Shown here piece by piece: positions 1 to 7,937 of a stretch of DNA of 39,273 nt. The stretch comes from Gammaproteobacteria bacterium (GTDB taxonomy: Bacteria > Pseudomonadota > Gammaproteobacteria > HK1), in NCBI GenBank assembly GCA_018224385.1, contig JAGTVB010000351.1, positions 1 through 39,273 on the forward strand, in the 5' to 3' direction. The notes beneath the pieces were generated by a model. The model saw only the letters and a list, made by a program, of their open reading frames with translations, was not told the origin of the DNA and made no database searches. The stretch's first letter is position 1. The number at the start of each line of letters is the position of its first letter. The position numbers were made by a program, and so were the translations under genes.

Positions 1-1
1 C

Positions 2-361
2 GATGCTTCCGTGGTCCTAAATGGCGCCCAGAGCGGCATCGAACCCGGTATCGCCGACTACGTGGTGTTGCCGAAGGAGCGGGCCCTGCCCGCGGCCGGA
101 AGGATGGAAGTGCTGCTGGATGCCTCCTCCGCGGATACGGTGCGCATCAAGTCCCTCGAGACGGACAGTGCTGCGGCGGTTGCCGGAATGAAAGCCGGAG
201 ATGCGCTGGTGACGGTGGGCGGGCGGCCCATTCGGGCACTTGCCGATATCAAAATTGCGCTATGGGATAAACTGCCGGGAGATCGCGTGTCGGTGCGCGT
301 GCGGCGCGATCGTAACCTACTTGGGCAAGAGGACCGCGCTTTCGAAGTCGAACTGCGTTGA
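2..361 (+). CDS. C-terminal part of a PDZ-domain protein (possibly ChaN-like), cut by the window start
   Basis: The reading frame is open to the first base, so the true start lies outside the window and only about 119 residues are visible. The last ~85 residues form a PDZ domain: a beta strand around MEVLLDASS, then SLETDSAAAVAGMKAGDALVTV, which is the usual carboxylate-binding region followed by the 'AGMKAGD' turn, and a closing RVSVRVRRD strand. PDZ domains of this kind end DegQ/DegS proteases, site-2 proteases and some ChaN-type haem-binding lipoproteins. The short stretch before it (ending PGIADYVVLP) reminds me of ChaN family ends more than of a trypsin fold, but this is a weak call. The stop lies about 215 bases before frdA, so it is probably a separate unit. 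Confidence 0.6.
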   Translation, partial: DASVVLNGAQSGIEPGIADYVVLPKERALPAAGRMEVLLDASSADTVRIKSLETDSAAAVAGMKAGDALVTVGGRPIRALADIKIALWDKLPGDRVSVRVRRDRNLLGQEDRAFEVELR

Positions 362-577
362 CCGCTTTCCGCTCGCCCATCACCGGCAGTCGCAGAAAAC
401 CCACTGCCGCATAGCGCTGGCGGTCGGAAATAATTTCTGTATACTCAGTTCCCAGAAAGAGTCTTCAGCGCCCACCGCGCAACAAAGCCTTTTCTAAAGA
501 CAATAATCCTTGCGGAAACAAAAAAGCCCAGCAGGCCGGAGAAAGCTAGCGGGCATGTGAGCCCCGGAGTTGGAATG

Positions 578-2335
578 ATGGAAAAAATCCAGACAGACGT
601 TGCTATCGTCGGTGCTGGTGGTGCAGGTCTACGCGCTGCCATTGCGCTGGCCGAGGCTGACCCAAAGCTTCGCATTTCTTTAATTTCTAAGGTCTATCCG
701 ATGCGAAGTCACACGTGCGCCGCTGAGGGAGGCGCCGCGGGTGTCATCAAGCCCGACGACAGCATGGATCTTCACTTCAACGACACCGTCGGCGGAGGGG
801 ACTGGCTGTGTGATCAGGACGCGGTTGAGTATTTCATCAAGGAAGCGCCTAAGGAGCTCACTCAGCTTGAGCACTGGGGCTGTCCTTGGAGCCGGGAAGC
901 GGATGGCTCGGTAGCCGTGCGACCTTTCGGCGGGATGAAGATTAAGCGCACGTGGTTTGCCGCCGACAAGACCGGCTTTCATCTGCTGCATACGCTGTTT
1001 CAAACATCGCTCAAGTATCCATCCATTCAGCGCTTTGACGAACATTATGCAACGGACTTGCTGGTGGATGCCGGTCGTTGTCAGGGATTGACCGCTATCG
1101 AGATGCGCAGCGGCCAGCTGCGGCAGTTTCAGGCGAAGGCTGTGATCATTACCACCGGCGGCGCTGGCCGGATGTTTCCCTTTACCACCAACGGCGCCAT
1201 CAAGACCGGAGACGGAATGGCGATGGCTTACCGCGCCGGTGTGTCCCTAAAGGACATGGAATTTGTTCAGTACCATCCGACCGGCCTGCCCAATACCGGC
1301 ATATTGTTGACCGAAGGTTGCCGCGGCGAGGGCGGAATATTGGTTAACAAGCACAATTACCGGTATCTGCAGGATTACGGTATGGGTCCTGAGACGCCTA
1401 TTGGTCAGCCGGTTCTCAAGACCATGGAGCTTGGTCCGCGGGATCGTCTCAGTCAGGCATTCTGGCATGAGCAGAAGAAAGGCAATACCGTTCCAACCCC
1501 CTGGGGGGACTGCGTGCTCTTGGATATGCGCCACCTCGGTGAAAAGCTCATTGACGAGCGCCTGCCGTTCGTACGCGAACTCGCCACCAGCTATCTTCAA
1601 AAGGACCCGGTCCACGAGCCGATTCCTATTCGGCCGGTTGTGCATTACATGATGGGCGGTATTCACACCGACATCAATGCGGCGACGGTGCTGCCGGGGT
1701 TGTTTGCAGCGGGCGAATGTGCGTGCGTAACCATTAATGGGGCAAATCGGCTCGGCTCGAACTCATTAACCGAGCTTCTCGTGTTCGGTAAGCGGGCCGC
1801 GCTGAGTGCGGTAGAGTACATTGGCTCCGGGGTGACACCAAATGATGCGGCCATCACGAAGCAAGCGGAGCGAGTTCAGGGCCGAATCCGTACGCTCTTT
1901 GAGAAGAGTGGTGGAACGGAATCCATTTCCGGTTTGCGCAAGGAAATGACGGATAGCATGGAAGAGCACGCGGGTATTTACAGAACCGCAGAGGGCCTGC
2001 AATCCGCGTGTGCCAAGATTGGCGAGCTCAGGCTTCGCTATGCAGATATAGAGCTGCATGACAAGACGAATGTCTACAATACCGATCTGCTGCAAGCGCT
2101 TGAACTCGGCGCGATGCTCGATTGTGCAGAAGCCGTAGCGGTCGGCGCGCTGGAACGAAAGGAATCCCGTGGTGCCCATCAGCGATTGGATTTTGAAGCG
2201 CGCGATGATCAGAACTACCTGAAACACACGCTGGCTCATTATCACCCTAACGAGCCCCCACGGATCGAATATCTGGATGTGGTGATAACCAAGTCCCAGC
2301 CAAGCGTGCGTGATTATTCAGGAGCGAAGAAATGA
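578..2335 (+). CDS. frdA: Fumarate reductase flavoprotein subunit FrdA
   Basis: This is the catalytic subunit of membrane-bound quinol:fumarate reductase, which reduces fumarate to succinate on the cytoplasmic face of the inner membrane. The 585 residues align along the whole E. coli protein (about 602). Visible are the FAD dinucleotide fold ([13 protein letters not shown], residues 9-21), the PMRSHT motif whose His45 carries covalent FAD, the [12 protein letters not shown] segment, the substrate motif [10 protein letters not shown] and the [17 protein letters not shown] block near the C-terminus. I prefer the ATG at 578 because GGAG at 566-569 is 8 nt upstream and the N-terminus then matches the family; ATG 575 and GTG 557 are in-frame alternatives. 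The stop overlaps frdB by ATGA, so translation is coupled. Confidence 0.97.
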   Translation: MEKIQTDVAIVGAGGAGLRAAIALAEADPKLRISLISKVYPMRSHTCAAEGGAAGVIKPDDSMDLHFNDTVGGGDWLCDQDAVEYFIKEAPKELTQLEHWGCPWSREADGSVAVRPFGGMKIKRTWFAADKTGFHLLHTLFQTSLKYPSIQRFDEHYATDLLVDAGRCQGLTAIEMRSGQLRQFQAKAVIITTGGAGRMFPFTTNGAIKTGDGMAMAYRAGVSLKDMEFVQYHPTGLPNTGILLTEGCRGEGGILVNKHNYRYLQDYGMGPETPIGQPVLKTMELGPRDRLSQAFWHEQKKGNTVPTPWGDCVLLDMRHLGEKLIDERLPFVRELATSYLQKDPVHEPIPIRPVVHYMMGGIHTDINAATVLPGLFAAGECACVTINGANRLGSNSLTELLVFGKRAALSAVEYIGSGVTPNDAAITKQAERVQGRIRTLFEKSGGTESISGLRKEMTDSMEEHAGIYRTAEGLQSACAKIGELRLRYADIELHDKTNVYNTDLLQALELGAMLDCAEAVAVGALERKESRGAHQRLDFEARDDQNYLKHTLAHYHPNEPPRIEYLDVVITKSQPSVRDYSGAKK

Positions 2336-3075
2336 GCGAACGGCAGATTCAGCTGGAAGTCTTGCGCTATAACCCTGAGACCGATAGCGAGCCGCGCTTC
2401 CAGACCTATTCGGTGCCCTGCGAGGCGGAATGGGTGGTTCTTGATGCGCTGAACTATGTCAAGGACCATCTGGACACCACGCTAAGTTACCGGTGGTCCT
2501 GTCACATGGCGGTATGCGGCAGCTGTGGCATGATGATAAATGGTGAACCCACACTTTCCTGCAAGGCGTTCCTGCGAGATTATCCGGATACTATTCGCGT
2601 GGAACCCCTCGTGCACTTTCCCATTGAACGGGATTTGGTCACGGTCATCGATGATTTCATGGAAAAGCTTAATCGCGTCAAACCCTATCTCATTCCCAAA
2701 GAGGCGCGAACGATCGCCGAAGGCGAATACCGGCAGTCTCCCGCAGAGCTTAAGCGGTTTAAACAGTACACACTGTGTATCAATTGCATGCTGTGTTATT
2801 CCGCGTGTCCCGAATATGGGTTGATACCGGATTTCATTGGTCCCGCAGCGATTGCGTTGGCGCACCGTTATAACAGTGATTCGCGCGATGGCGGGCGCGA
2901 GCAGCGCCAGCAGGTTATTGCGACCAAGGAGGGTGTCTGGGAATGTTCATTTGTCGGCGCATGCTCTGAGGTGTGCCCAAAGCACGTCGATCCGGCCGCC
3001 GCGCTACAGCAAGTGAAGATTGCGAGCACCGTGGATTGGTACAAAGAGCACTTGATGCCGTGGGGGAAGTCATGA
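2332..3075 (+). CDS. frdB: Fumarate reductase iron-sulfur subunit FrdB
   Basis: This is the electron-transfer subunit linking the membrane quinol site to FAD in FrdA. The 247 residues are close to the 244 of E. coli FrdB. All three cluster motifs are complete: [2Fe-2S] with Cys57, Cys62, Cys65 and Cys77 ([11 protein letters not shown]...SC); and two C-terminal ferredoxin-type sets, [12 protein letters not shown] (Cys149, 152, 155, 159) and [17 protein letters not shown] (Cys205, 211, 215), which in the family bind [4Fe-4S] and [3Fe-4S]. The start ATG lies inside the frdA stop (ATGA) and the stop overlaps the frdC start in the same way. The [11 protein letters not shown] tail is typical of fumarate reductase. 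Confidence 0.97.
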   Translation: MSERQIQLEVLRYNPETDSEPRFQTYSVPCEAEWVVLDALNYVKDHLDTTLSYRWSCHMAVCGSCGMMINGEPTLSCKAFLRDYPDTIRVEPLVHFPIERDLVTVIDDFMEKLNRVKPYLIPKEARTIAEGEYRQSPAELKRFKQYTLCINCMLCYSACPEYGLIPDFIGPAAIALAHRYNSDSRDGGREQRQQVIATKEGVWECSFVGACSEVCPKHVDPAAALQQVKIASTVDWYKEHLMPWGKS

Positions 3076-3464
3076 GCCGTAAACCATACGTGCGAGAGGT
3101 TCCGAAGACCACCTGGTATTTCCGGCAGGGACGCTACATGCGCTACATGGGGCGCGAAGTGACCTGTATTTTTGTGGGTGCCTACGCGCTGTTTTTGCTG
3201 GTTGCAATTAAGCGCTTATCGGAAGGGCGAGCGGCATACGAGGCTTTTCTCGAAGGCCTCAGCAGTCCGGCGGGCATTCTATTTCAGGTCGTCACGCTTA
3301 TTTTTGTTCTGTACCACGCGACGTCCTGGTTCAATTTGACTCCAAAGGCAATGCCTGTCCAGAGGGGTGAACAGTTCCTGCCAGGGGGCGTCATTGTTGG
3401 CGCTCACTACGCTGGCTGGGTAGTCGTGTCACTTGTTGTTTTGTTTTTGGCGGGGGTGTTCTAG
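3072..3464 (+). CDS. frdC: Fumarate reductase membrane anchor FrdC
   Basis: A 130-residue anchor subunit, close to 131 in E. coli. With FrdD it forms the quinol-binding membrane domain. The N-terminus SRKPYVREV and the MGRE stretch match the family; Arg28 and Glu29 sit at the positions that line the menaquinol site in E. coli FrdC. Three hydrophobic helices are visible at about 30-47, 65-85 and 105-128, with LYHATSWFNLTPKAMP corresponding to the conserved His/Trp/Pro segment. The ATG at 3072 overlaps the frdB stop (ATGA); an upstream in-frame extension inside frdB is not credible. It is read from the frdABCD transcript. Confidence 0.95.
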   Translation: MSRKPYVREVPKTTWYFRQGRYMRYMGREVTCIFVGAYALFLLVAIKRLSEGRAAYEAFLEGLSSPAGILFQVVTLIFVLYHATSWFNLTPKAMPVQRGEQFLPGGVIVGAHYAGWVVVSLVVLFLAGVF

Positions 3465-3466
3465 TC

Positions 3467-3808
3467 ATGGCAAAGTCGAACAAGCCCATCGTTTGGGGAC
3501 TATTTGCTGCGGGAGGCACCCTAACCGCTTTCTTTCTTCCGGCGCTGATCGTCCTGACGTTGCTGGCGGCACTCGGTTATGTGCCCGATTTATTGGCGTA
3601 TGAAAACATGCGCGCGTTTGCTGAGCACTGGTTCGGCAAATTGGTGCTGTTCGTCATAGTCTCTCTGTCCCTGTGGCATGCCGCACATCGCCTGCGGATT
3701 ACCTTGCATGACTTTGGCTTCCGCAGTGATACGCTGATTGCCAGCGCTGTTTATTTAGTTGCGGCGCTCGGCACGATTGCAGCGATTGTCTATTTATTAC
3801 GAATTTAA
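3467..3808 (+). CDS. frdD: Fumarate reductase membrane anchor FrdD
   Basis: The second anchor subunit of quinol:fumarate reductase, 113 residues (119 in E. coli). The start KPIVWGLFAAGGTLTAFFLP corresponds to E. coli VFWGLFGAGG, and three transmembrane helices follow at about 10-38, 58-76 and 88-111. The segment LWHAAHRLRITLHDFG matches the family's conserved His-rich helix turn. It begins two bases after the frdC stop. It is the last gene of the frd operon; a gap of 425 bases precedes rquA on the same strand. No haem-ligating histidine pair of the succinate dehydrogenase type was recognised. Confidence 0.94.
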   Translation: MAKSNKPIVWGLFAAGGTLTAFFLPALIVLTLLAALGYVPDLLAYENMRAFAEHWFGKLVLFVIVSLSLWHAAHRLRITLHDFGFRSDTLIASAVYLVAALGTIAAIVYLLRI

Positions 3809-4233
3809 CAATAACGACAAGAGGTTTGAGATCCCGTTAGGGGCCCTCCGGTAGCCTGGTGATAAGCGCTCAGCAGCACAGGTTCGCTGCCAGCGAAGGC
3901 AGCGCATTTTAGGCGCTCTGTTGCACTCCCAACGACGCTGCCATGCTTTAGGATGCCTAACGGCGGCACGCCGTAGATTCTTCCAGACAAATCTGCGTGC
4001 GTGCTTTCTGTAGGATTAATGGGATCTGTTTTGCCGACAATCGCCCACGGCATCGCTCATCGACCGGGTTTCGACCTGGATCCGAAGATCGCGATTGTAA
4101 CAAGCCCGATCCTTTTTCTGCGGCCTCTGCGCCGTGTCGGCGTTGCAGAGTATCCCCAAAAGAGCCGCTCGAATACTGGGTCGACTTGCGGAGCACAGTG
4201 CGACGGCCCAGACCATCAGTGGAGAGCATTGGT
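3809..4233. other. Gap between frdD and rquA
   Basis: These 425 bases hold no convincing gene. An in-frame upstream extension of rquA begins about 3997, but its translation lacks any resemblance to RquA proteins and no ribosome site precedes it. A short hairpin-like stretch (cggcggcacgccg near 3960) is visible. I see no strong rho-independent terminator after frdD, so read-through into rquA is possible; a separate promoter for rquA cannot be excluded. Confidence 0.4.
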
Positions 4234-4974
4234 ATGGAAAAAACGATACCGATAGAGGGAGTCAAGACCTGTTCGCCGATCCGGCGTTATGAACCGTCAA
4301 CGGATATACCGCTACCAAAGTATTTGGAGCAGACCTATTGGTGGGCCTACTTGCACCCAAATGCGGTGCGTGTTTTCGAACGCCAATGGCTGGTGAACTT
4401 GATTCTGTGGGGCAACTTTACGGTACTGCGCGATGCCGCCTTGGGGGAGATGGAATCACCGATTAGCGGTAATGTGCTGCAGGTTGCTTGCGTCTATGGC
4501 GACTTTTCTCAGCAAGTGGCGCGCCGCTTGGGACCACAGGGGCACTTGGATGTGATCGATGTGGCACCGGTACAGTTAGAGAACCTCATCAGCAAGGTGA
4601 AAGATTATTCTAACGTCTCCTTGCACCATCGGGACTCGACCGACCTTGGCTTTGCCGATGATAGCTATGATCACGTGGTGGTATTCTTTCTCCTTCACGA
4701 ACAACCCGCAAGTGCACGTATCCGCACCATCGAGGAAGCACTTCGAGTGGTCAAGCCGGACGGTAAAGTCATTTTCGTTGATTATCATAGCCCAAACTGG
4801 TTTAACCCTTTTCGCTACGTCATGATCCCGATTCTGACTTTCCTGGAACCGTTTGCTTTAGACCTGTGGCGAAATGATATCGTTGGCTGGATACGCAAGC
4901 CATCGCGAGCGAAAAAAGTGCACAAAGAAACGTTTTTTGGAGGGTTGTATCAGAAGGTGGTCGTTACTGTTTGA
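4234..4974 (+). CDS. rquA: Rhodoquinone biosynthesis protein RquA
   Basis: RquA is a class I SAM-dependent-methyltransferase-fold enzyme that converts ubiquinone to rhodoquinone; published work reports that SAM serves as amino donor. The 246 residues contain the block that separates RquA from true methyltransferases: the glycine-rich SAM loop is replaced by LQVACVYGDF (residues 82-91). Other RquA signatures are YWWAYLHPNAV (35-45), QWLVNLILWGNF (51-62), VIDVAPVQLENL (107-118), VVFFLLHEQP (149-158), FLEPFALDLWR and the C-terminal ETFFGGLYQKVV. The start ATG has GGAG nine bases upstream. Downstream of frdABCD on the same strand, its product would give the low-potential quinol that fumarate reductase needs. 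No gene for menaquinone synthesis is visible here. Confidence 0.92.
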   Translation: MEKTIPIEGVKTCSPIRRYEPSTDIPLPKYLEQTYWWAYLHPNAVRVFERQWLVNLILWGNFTVLRDAALGEMESPISGNVLQVACVYGDFSQQVARRLGPQGHLDVIDVAPVQLENLISKVKDYSNVSLHHRDSTDLGFADDSYDHVVVFFLLHEQPASARIRTIEEALRVVKPDGKVIFVDYHSPNWFNPFRYVMIPILTFLEPFALDLWRNDIVGWIRKPSRAKKVHKETFFGGLYQKVVVTV

Positions 4975-5023
4975 CTGCGCAGGATTGGGTGGCGGGTTCA
5001 CCTTATAGCGGTTCTTCGTTGCA

Positions 5024-5125
5024 GGCCGCCCATCTCCCGGCCTCGAGTGGCGCCGTGAATCATCCCCTGTAGATTTGGGTCCGGCATCCGTGCCGAACAC
5101 CCTTGTGGCCGGAAGATGGGCGGCC
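5024..5125 (-). repeat. Structured intergenic element, copy A (inverted arms with conserved core)
   Basis: Two arms, 5024-5040 (ggccgcccatctcccgg) and 5109-5125 (ccggaagatgggcggcc), are complementary over 17 bp with one mismatch and enclose a core. Read on the minus strand, the core (gtgttcggcacggatgccgg, then tctaca and attcacg) matches the element at 22802-22901. The arms differ between the two copies while each pair stays complementary. It lies just after the rquA stop, where it could act as a transcript end. The core contains its own small hairpin (cggca..tgccg). Confidence 0.7.
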
Positions 5126-5188
5126 CCATCGGCGAACCCTGGCGGAAGCCGCTGAGCCGGGCTCTGGTATCGATCAACACCACCTTGG

Positions 5189-5581
5189 TTAATCAGGAAT
5201 CATCTGCAAGTGTTTTCGGAGCGCGCCGCTATTGACCGGGTAGGGCAGGGCGGCATAGATCGAGAAGCGACTCCGTACTCGCTCAAACTGATGCAAGTAC
5301 TGAGGTTCATAAAACACAATGACTTTTGTCTTGGGCTGGCGCTGCACCGCCGCCAGCAGGGATTCCAAATTGCTGGTTCGGTCCCGAAAGTCGGACTGGT
5401 AGTTGAACTCCGCCACGACGACTCTGGGTTGCGTCTTCTTCATCGCGGCCAGAGCCTTGCGCAACGAACGCGCGCTCAATACTTCGAAGCCGGCCTCCGC
5501 GTAAAGGGGAGCGAAGTTGGGATAGCCCCCAAGCTCAATGATCGACAGCAAAGTGCCTCTTGAAGATGGCTTGTTGTCCAT
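5189..5581 (-). CDS. Small receiver-like protein with a degenerate phospho-acceptor site
   Basis: 130 residues with the alternating beta-alpha pattern of a response-regulator receiver domain: LLSIIELGG, then FEVLSARSLRKALAAM, RVVVAEFN, KVIVFYEP and IYAALPYPVNSGALRKHL. In a working receiver the third strand ends in Asp; here the corresponding place appears to be Glu58 (VVVAEFN), and the later Lys-Pro is Leu-Pro. It is therefore probably not phosphorylated in the usual way, if it is a receiver at all. AAGGAA lies about 11 bases before the ATG. It is convergent with rquA and has no partner kinase nearby. I do not recognise a named family. Confidence 0.6.
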   Translation of the reverse strand: MDNKPSSRGTLLSIIELGGYPNFAPLYAEAGFEVLSARSLRKALAAMKKTQPRVVVAEFNYQSDFRDRTSNLESLLAAVQRQPKTKVIVFYEPQYLHQFERVRSRFSIYAALPYPVNSGALRKHLQMIPD

Positions 5582-5909
5582 CGCCTGCAGATTTCCTTCA
5601 GCTTTCGCAGAAAAATCAGTTTACACTATTCTCGATGGCCTCCCGGCGTCTTGGGCTGTCTGTTTGTGTACGTGATTGCTTTTGTTTGACTTTGGCGCGC
5701 AACGGGTGGCACACAATCAGAATGTTTTGACAGACCAACAATGAATCCGTATGCTGTTGATCCGTATACCATTGAAGCACATATGCGGCGCCGATTGAAG
5801 GGCCCTTATCGCCGCCCGACGAGCTCAGCACCTAACGCCGTCATGAGCAGTGCAGAAATTGGGTAAATCAGCCCCACCTCTGCTGGATAACTTTTGATTG
5901 GGAAAGCCC
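5582..5909. other. Divergent gap between the receiver-like gene and a membrane protein gene
   Basis: About 330 bases between two divergent genes; it should hold both promoters. A 71-codon frame on the minus strand lacks a ribosome site and recognisable content, and I do not call it. No clear repeats or hairpins were noticed. Confidence 0.35.
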
Positions 5910-6278
5910 ATGGGAAGTAACAAGAAGATTGTCTATGGCGTGATCATCTTGGGCACCCTTCTGGCAGCGGCGATCTCCCTGGTACCCCATTACAACGCAG
6001 GACATCGGTTTGCTTTTGGGCCATTTCTTTGGAGCATGGTGCCATATTACGCCTATTTGCTGCTGAGTGGAGTCGCCTCCGGTAAACGGCTGATATTGCC
6101 CGGTGTGCTGATGATCAGCATCGATGTTATCGCCAAGGGCTATCAAGCCTTCAACCGTGACTCACCCTTGGGTGAGGCGCTCGGCCTGTATATACCCGTT
6201 GTTTTGCTTGTGGTGTTAGCAGCGGGGTATGTTATCGGCGCTAAACAAGAGACGGGCAAGTCAGAAATCGTCAGATAG
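5910..6278 (+). CDS. Small four-helix membrane protein of unknown function
   Basis: 122 residues, mostly hydrophobic, with four likely transmembrane segments at about 7-25 (VIILGTLLAAAISLV), 38-55, 62-80 (ILPGVLMISIDVIA) and 92-113 (YIPVVLLVVLAAGYVIGA), and a charged tail. No catalytic motif is visible. ATG 5910 is preferred because GGGAAAG lies just upstream; an in-frame TTG at 5898 has a poorer site. The gene stands alone; a copy of the GGCAAGCGCAG repeat begins about 27 bases after its stop. Confidence 0.6.
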   Translation: MGSNKKIVYGVIILGTLLAAAISLVPHYNAGHRFAFGPFLWSMVPYYAYLLLSGVASGKRLILPGVLMISIDVIAKGYQAFNRDSPLGEALGLYIPVVLLVVLAAGYVIGAKQETGKSEIVR

Positions 6279-6304
6279 CATCATCGCCAATGGCAGATGC
6301 TGTG

Positions 6305-6345
6305 CTCAGAGGATGGTTTAGAACCTGCTGCGCTTGCCTTAGGGT
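6305..6345 (-). repeat. GGCAAGCGCAG-family intergenic repeat, copy R1
   Basis: On the minus strand this reads aaggcaagcgcagcaggttc followed by taaaccatcctctg, matching copies R2 and R3 closely. It lies upstream of the 108-residue gene, which makes an open frame extend misleadingly through the repeat. Confidence 0.7.
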
Positions 6346-6386
6346 CGAAGTTCAGTGTACACCTCAAGGCAAGGAGTCCTCGCGCA

Positions 6387-6713
6387 ATGATGCTTGATGT
6401 TTATTTCGAAGATCAGCACTATCAGCTTGAGGTGGACGAGGCTCTTGTGCGCCAAGGAAAAGAGTTTTTTGAGAGGATAGATCGGGACATGGACGCCGGT
6501 TGGCAGATGGGTCCGTCTTTTGTTGACGAGCTCGGCGATAAAAACCGCGCCCAGATTGCGGCGTCGAAGCTCATGATCGCATTGGAAAATCGCAATGAGG
6601 CCATGAGTAAGGCGATGTCCGCCTACATTGTGTTTCGTCTGCCACGCGTCAGTGCTGTGCACATCGACACGACCGGGCAAATGCTCAATACCGAGTTTGT
6701 GATGAGGGAATGA
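6387..6713 (+). CDS. Small acidic protein of unknown function
   Basis: 108 residues, soluble, without signal peptide or membrane segment. It has an N-terminal beta hairpin (MLDVYFEDQHYQLEVDE), a helical middle rich in Asp, Glu and Lys with the run DKNRAQIAASKLMIALENRN, and a C-terminal VSAVHIDTTGQ strand. I recognise no family. Start ATG 6387 is chosen because AAGGAG (6371-6376) sits 10 bases upstream; the frame continues upstream only through a repeat copy. Same-oriented repeats R1 and R2 flank the gene on both sides. Confidence 0.65.
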   Translation: MMLDVYFEDQHYQLEVDEALVRQGKEFFERIDRDMDAGWQMGPSFVDELGDKNRAQIAASKLMIALENRNEAMSKAMSAYIVFRLPRVSAVHIDTTGQMLNTEFVMRE

Positions 6714-6740
6714 GTAGCCAAAGTTGGCTCGGGCGCATAG

Positions 6741-6790
6741 CCTAAGAGGATGTTTTAAAACCGGCTGCGCTTGCCATAGCGACATTGTGC
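6741..6790 (-). repeat. GGCAAGCGCAG-family intergenic repeat, copy R2
   Basis: On the minus strand it reads ctatggcaagcgcagccggt, then tttaaaacatcctcttagg; this is the best-conserved copy and the one used as reference. It lies between the ends of the convergent 108-residue gene and the alpha/beta hydrolase gene. Confidence 0.75.
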
Positions 6791-6878
6791 GGAAGGTCGC
6801 GATCCTCATCGTATCTCCCCTTGTACATCCCGACAGCTCGCCGCCGTACGCTTCGCTCTGGCGGCCCTCACGACAGTT

Positions 6879-7871
6879 TTAAAGCCGCTTTCTAGTTGCC
6901 GACGTAATCTCCTGTAAGAATCGGGCCGCTTCTTGAAATGCCTGCTTCGTACACTGGCGGTTGGCAAAATACAAGAAGCCGTGATAGGCATCCGGATATA
7001 TCGATTTGCCAAGGAAAACCATTCTTGTTTTGACCCCTTTGCTCTGTAGCGCCCGCGCATATTGCTTGGATTGCTTCCATAGGCTGTCTTTTTCCCCAAC
7101 GCAGAGGAAAGTGGGAGGCAGGGTGTGCGTTACATATTTTATCGGCGATAGCAGATTAGCGAGTTCCGTGAAAGGCCGAGTTTGATCCTCCGATAAGAAG
7201 TTACGCACATACGTTCTGATAAAGGGGAACCCGGTATGCATTACCGCATTAAAATTATACAAACCATAAAAGAGCAGCAGGCCTTTCAAGGCCGTTCGCG
7301 GAACGGTCCGTTCTACTCCCACATGATTAAATAGCTCGCGCTTTTCCAGCGCGCTTGCATACCAGCTGGCGTGCAACGCACCTGCGGAGTCTCCCGCCAA
7401 GACAATTTGCTGGCAGTCACCGCCATAATCGCCCGCATGCTGGTATGTCCAAGCGATGGCATTAGCGACGTCTTGTGTTTGTGCCACATAGCGATACTTA
7501 GGCGCGAGGCGATAATTTACATTGAATGTCACATAGCCGTAATCAGCTAGAGTACGGCAGATTCCGTTATAGCCGTTTTTATCGCCCACCAGGAACCCAC
7601 CCCCATGAAAGTAGATCAAAACTGGGTAGAGGTGCGTTTGTTTCCCTCGTGGCTGGAAAATGTTGATTCTTTGTTTGCGATGCGTCCCATACGCCGCTTC
7701 AGCGTCCGGATCCTTGTCTCCTTGCCAGTTCCTCTGCAGAATTAATTGGTTACCAATGATGTCCAGAGAATGGAATAATGCCTTTAGGGCATAAGCTTTA
7801 AGAGCGCTGGCAGTGAAGTTTTGCTTAACGCTGGTCTGCGTTACCATGGGGCCGCCGATTGCGAGGCGCAT
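6879..7871 (-). CDS. Alpha/beta hydrolase, hormone-sensitive lipase (HSL) type
   Basis: A 330-residue esterase/lipase-like enzyme. It carries the HSL oxyanion motif YFHGGGF (about 88-94), the nucleophile elbow VLAGDSAGA (Ser about 165), a late acid motif CVGEKDS and the His motif DAYHGF. Family members hydrolyse short acyl esters of varied alcohols, so the substrate cannot be given. A start 24 bases downstream (ATG 7847) is equally possible; neither has a strong ribosome site. No signal peptide is evident, so it is probably cytoplasmic. It is divergent from the GNAT gene. Confidence 0.85.
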   Translation of the reverse strand: MRLAIGGPMVTQTSVKQNFTASALKAYALKALFHSLDIIGNQLILQRNWQGDKDPDAEAAYGTHRKQRINIFQPRGKQTHLYPVLIYFHGGGFLVGDKNGYNGICRTLADYGYVTFNVNYRLAPKYRYVAQTQDVANAIAWTYQHAGDYGGDCQQIVLAGDSAGALHASWYASALEKRELFNHVGVERTVPRTALKGLLLFYGLYNFNAVMHTGFPFIRTYVRNFLSEDQTRPFTELANLLSPIKYVTHTLPPTFLCVGEKDSLWKQSKQYARALQSKGVKTRMVFLGKSIYPDAYHGFLYFANRQCTKQAFQEAARFLQEITSATRKRL

Positions 7872-7937
7872 CGATGATTTGATTGCGACCGATGGCCATG
7901 ATATTCAGTTGAAGTCTTCAGCGGGCGGGCCTCCTTC

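Noticed and set aside
440-445. TATACT as a -10 box for the frd operon
   Set aside because: No acceptable -35 hexamer at 16-18 bases upstream; not enough to call a promoter.
578-3808. Reading the frd genes as succinate dehydrogenase
   Set aside because: All four subunits follow E. coli FrdABCD in length, order and motifs; two short anchors without the SdhC haem-ligand pattern follow the iron-sulfur subunit.
3997-4233. Upstream in-frame extension of rquA
   Set aside because: The added 79 residues have no family resemblance, are rich in Arg/Cys/Ser and lack a ribosome site; ATG 4234 has a GGAG at good distance and gives the usual RquA length.
4234-4974. Reading rquA as an ordinary UbiE/UbiG quinone methyltransferase
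   Set aside because: The glycine-rich SAM loop is replaced by ACVYGD and several RquA-only segments (YWWAYLHP, FFLLHEQP, GGLYQKVV) are present.
5616-5831. 71-codon minus-strand frame between divergent genes
   Set aside because: No ribosome site or recognisable content, and it occupies the place where two promoters must lie.
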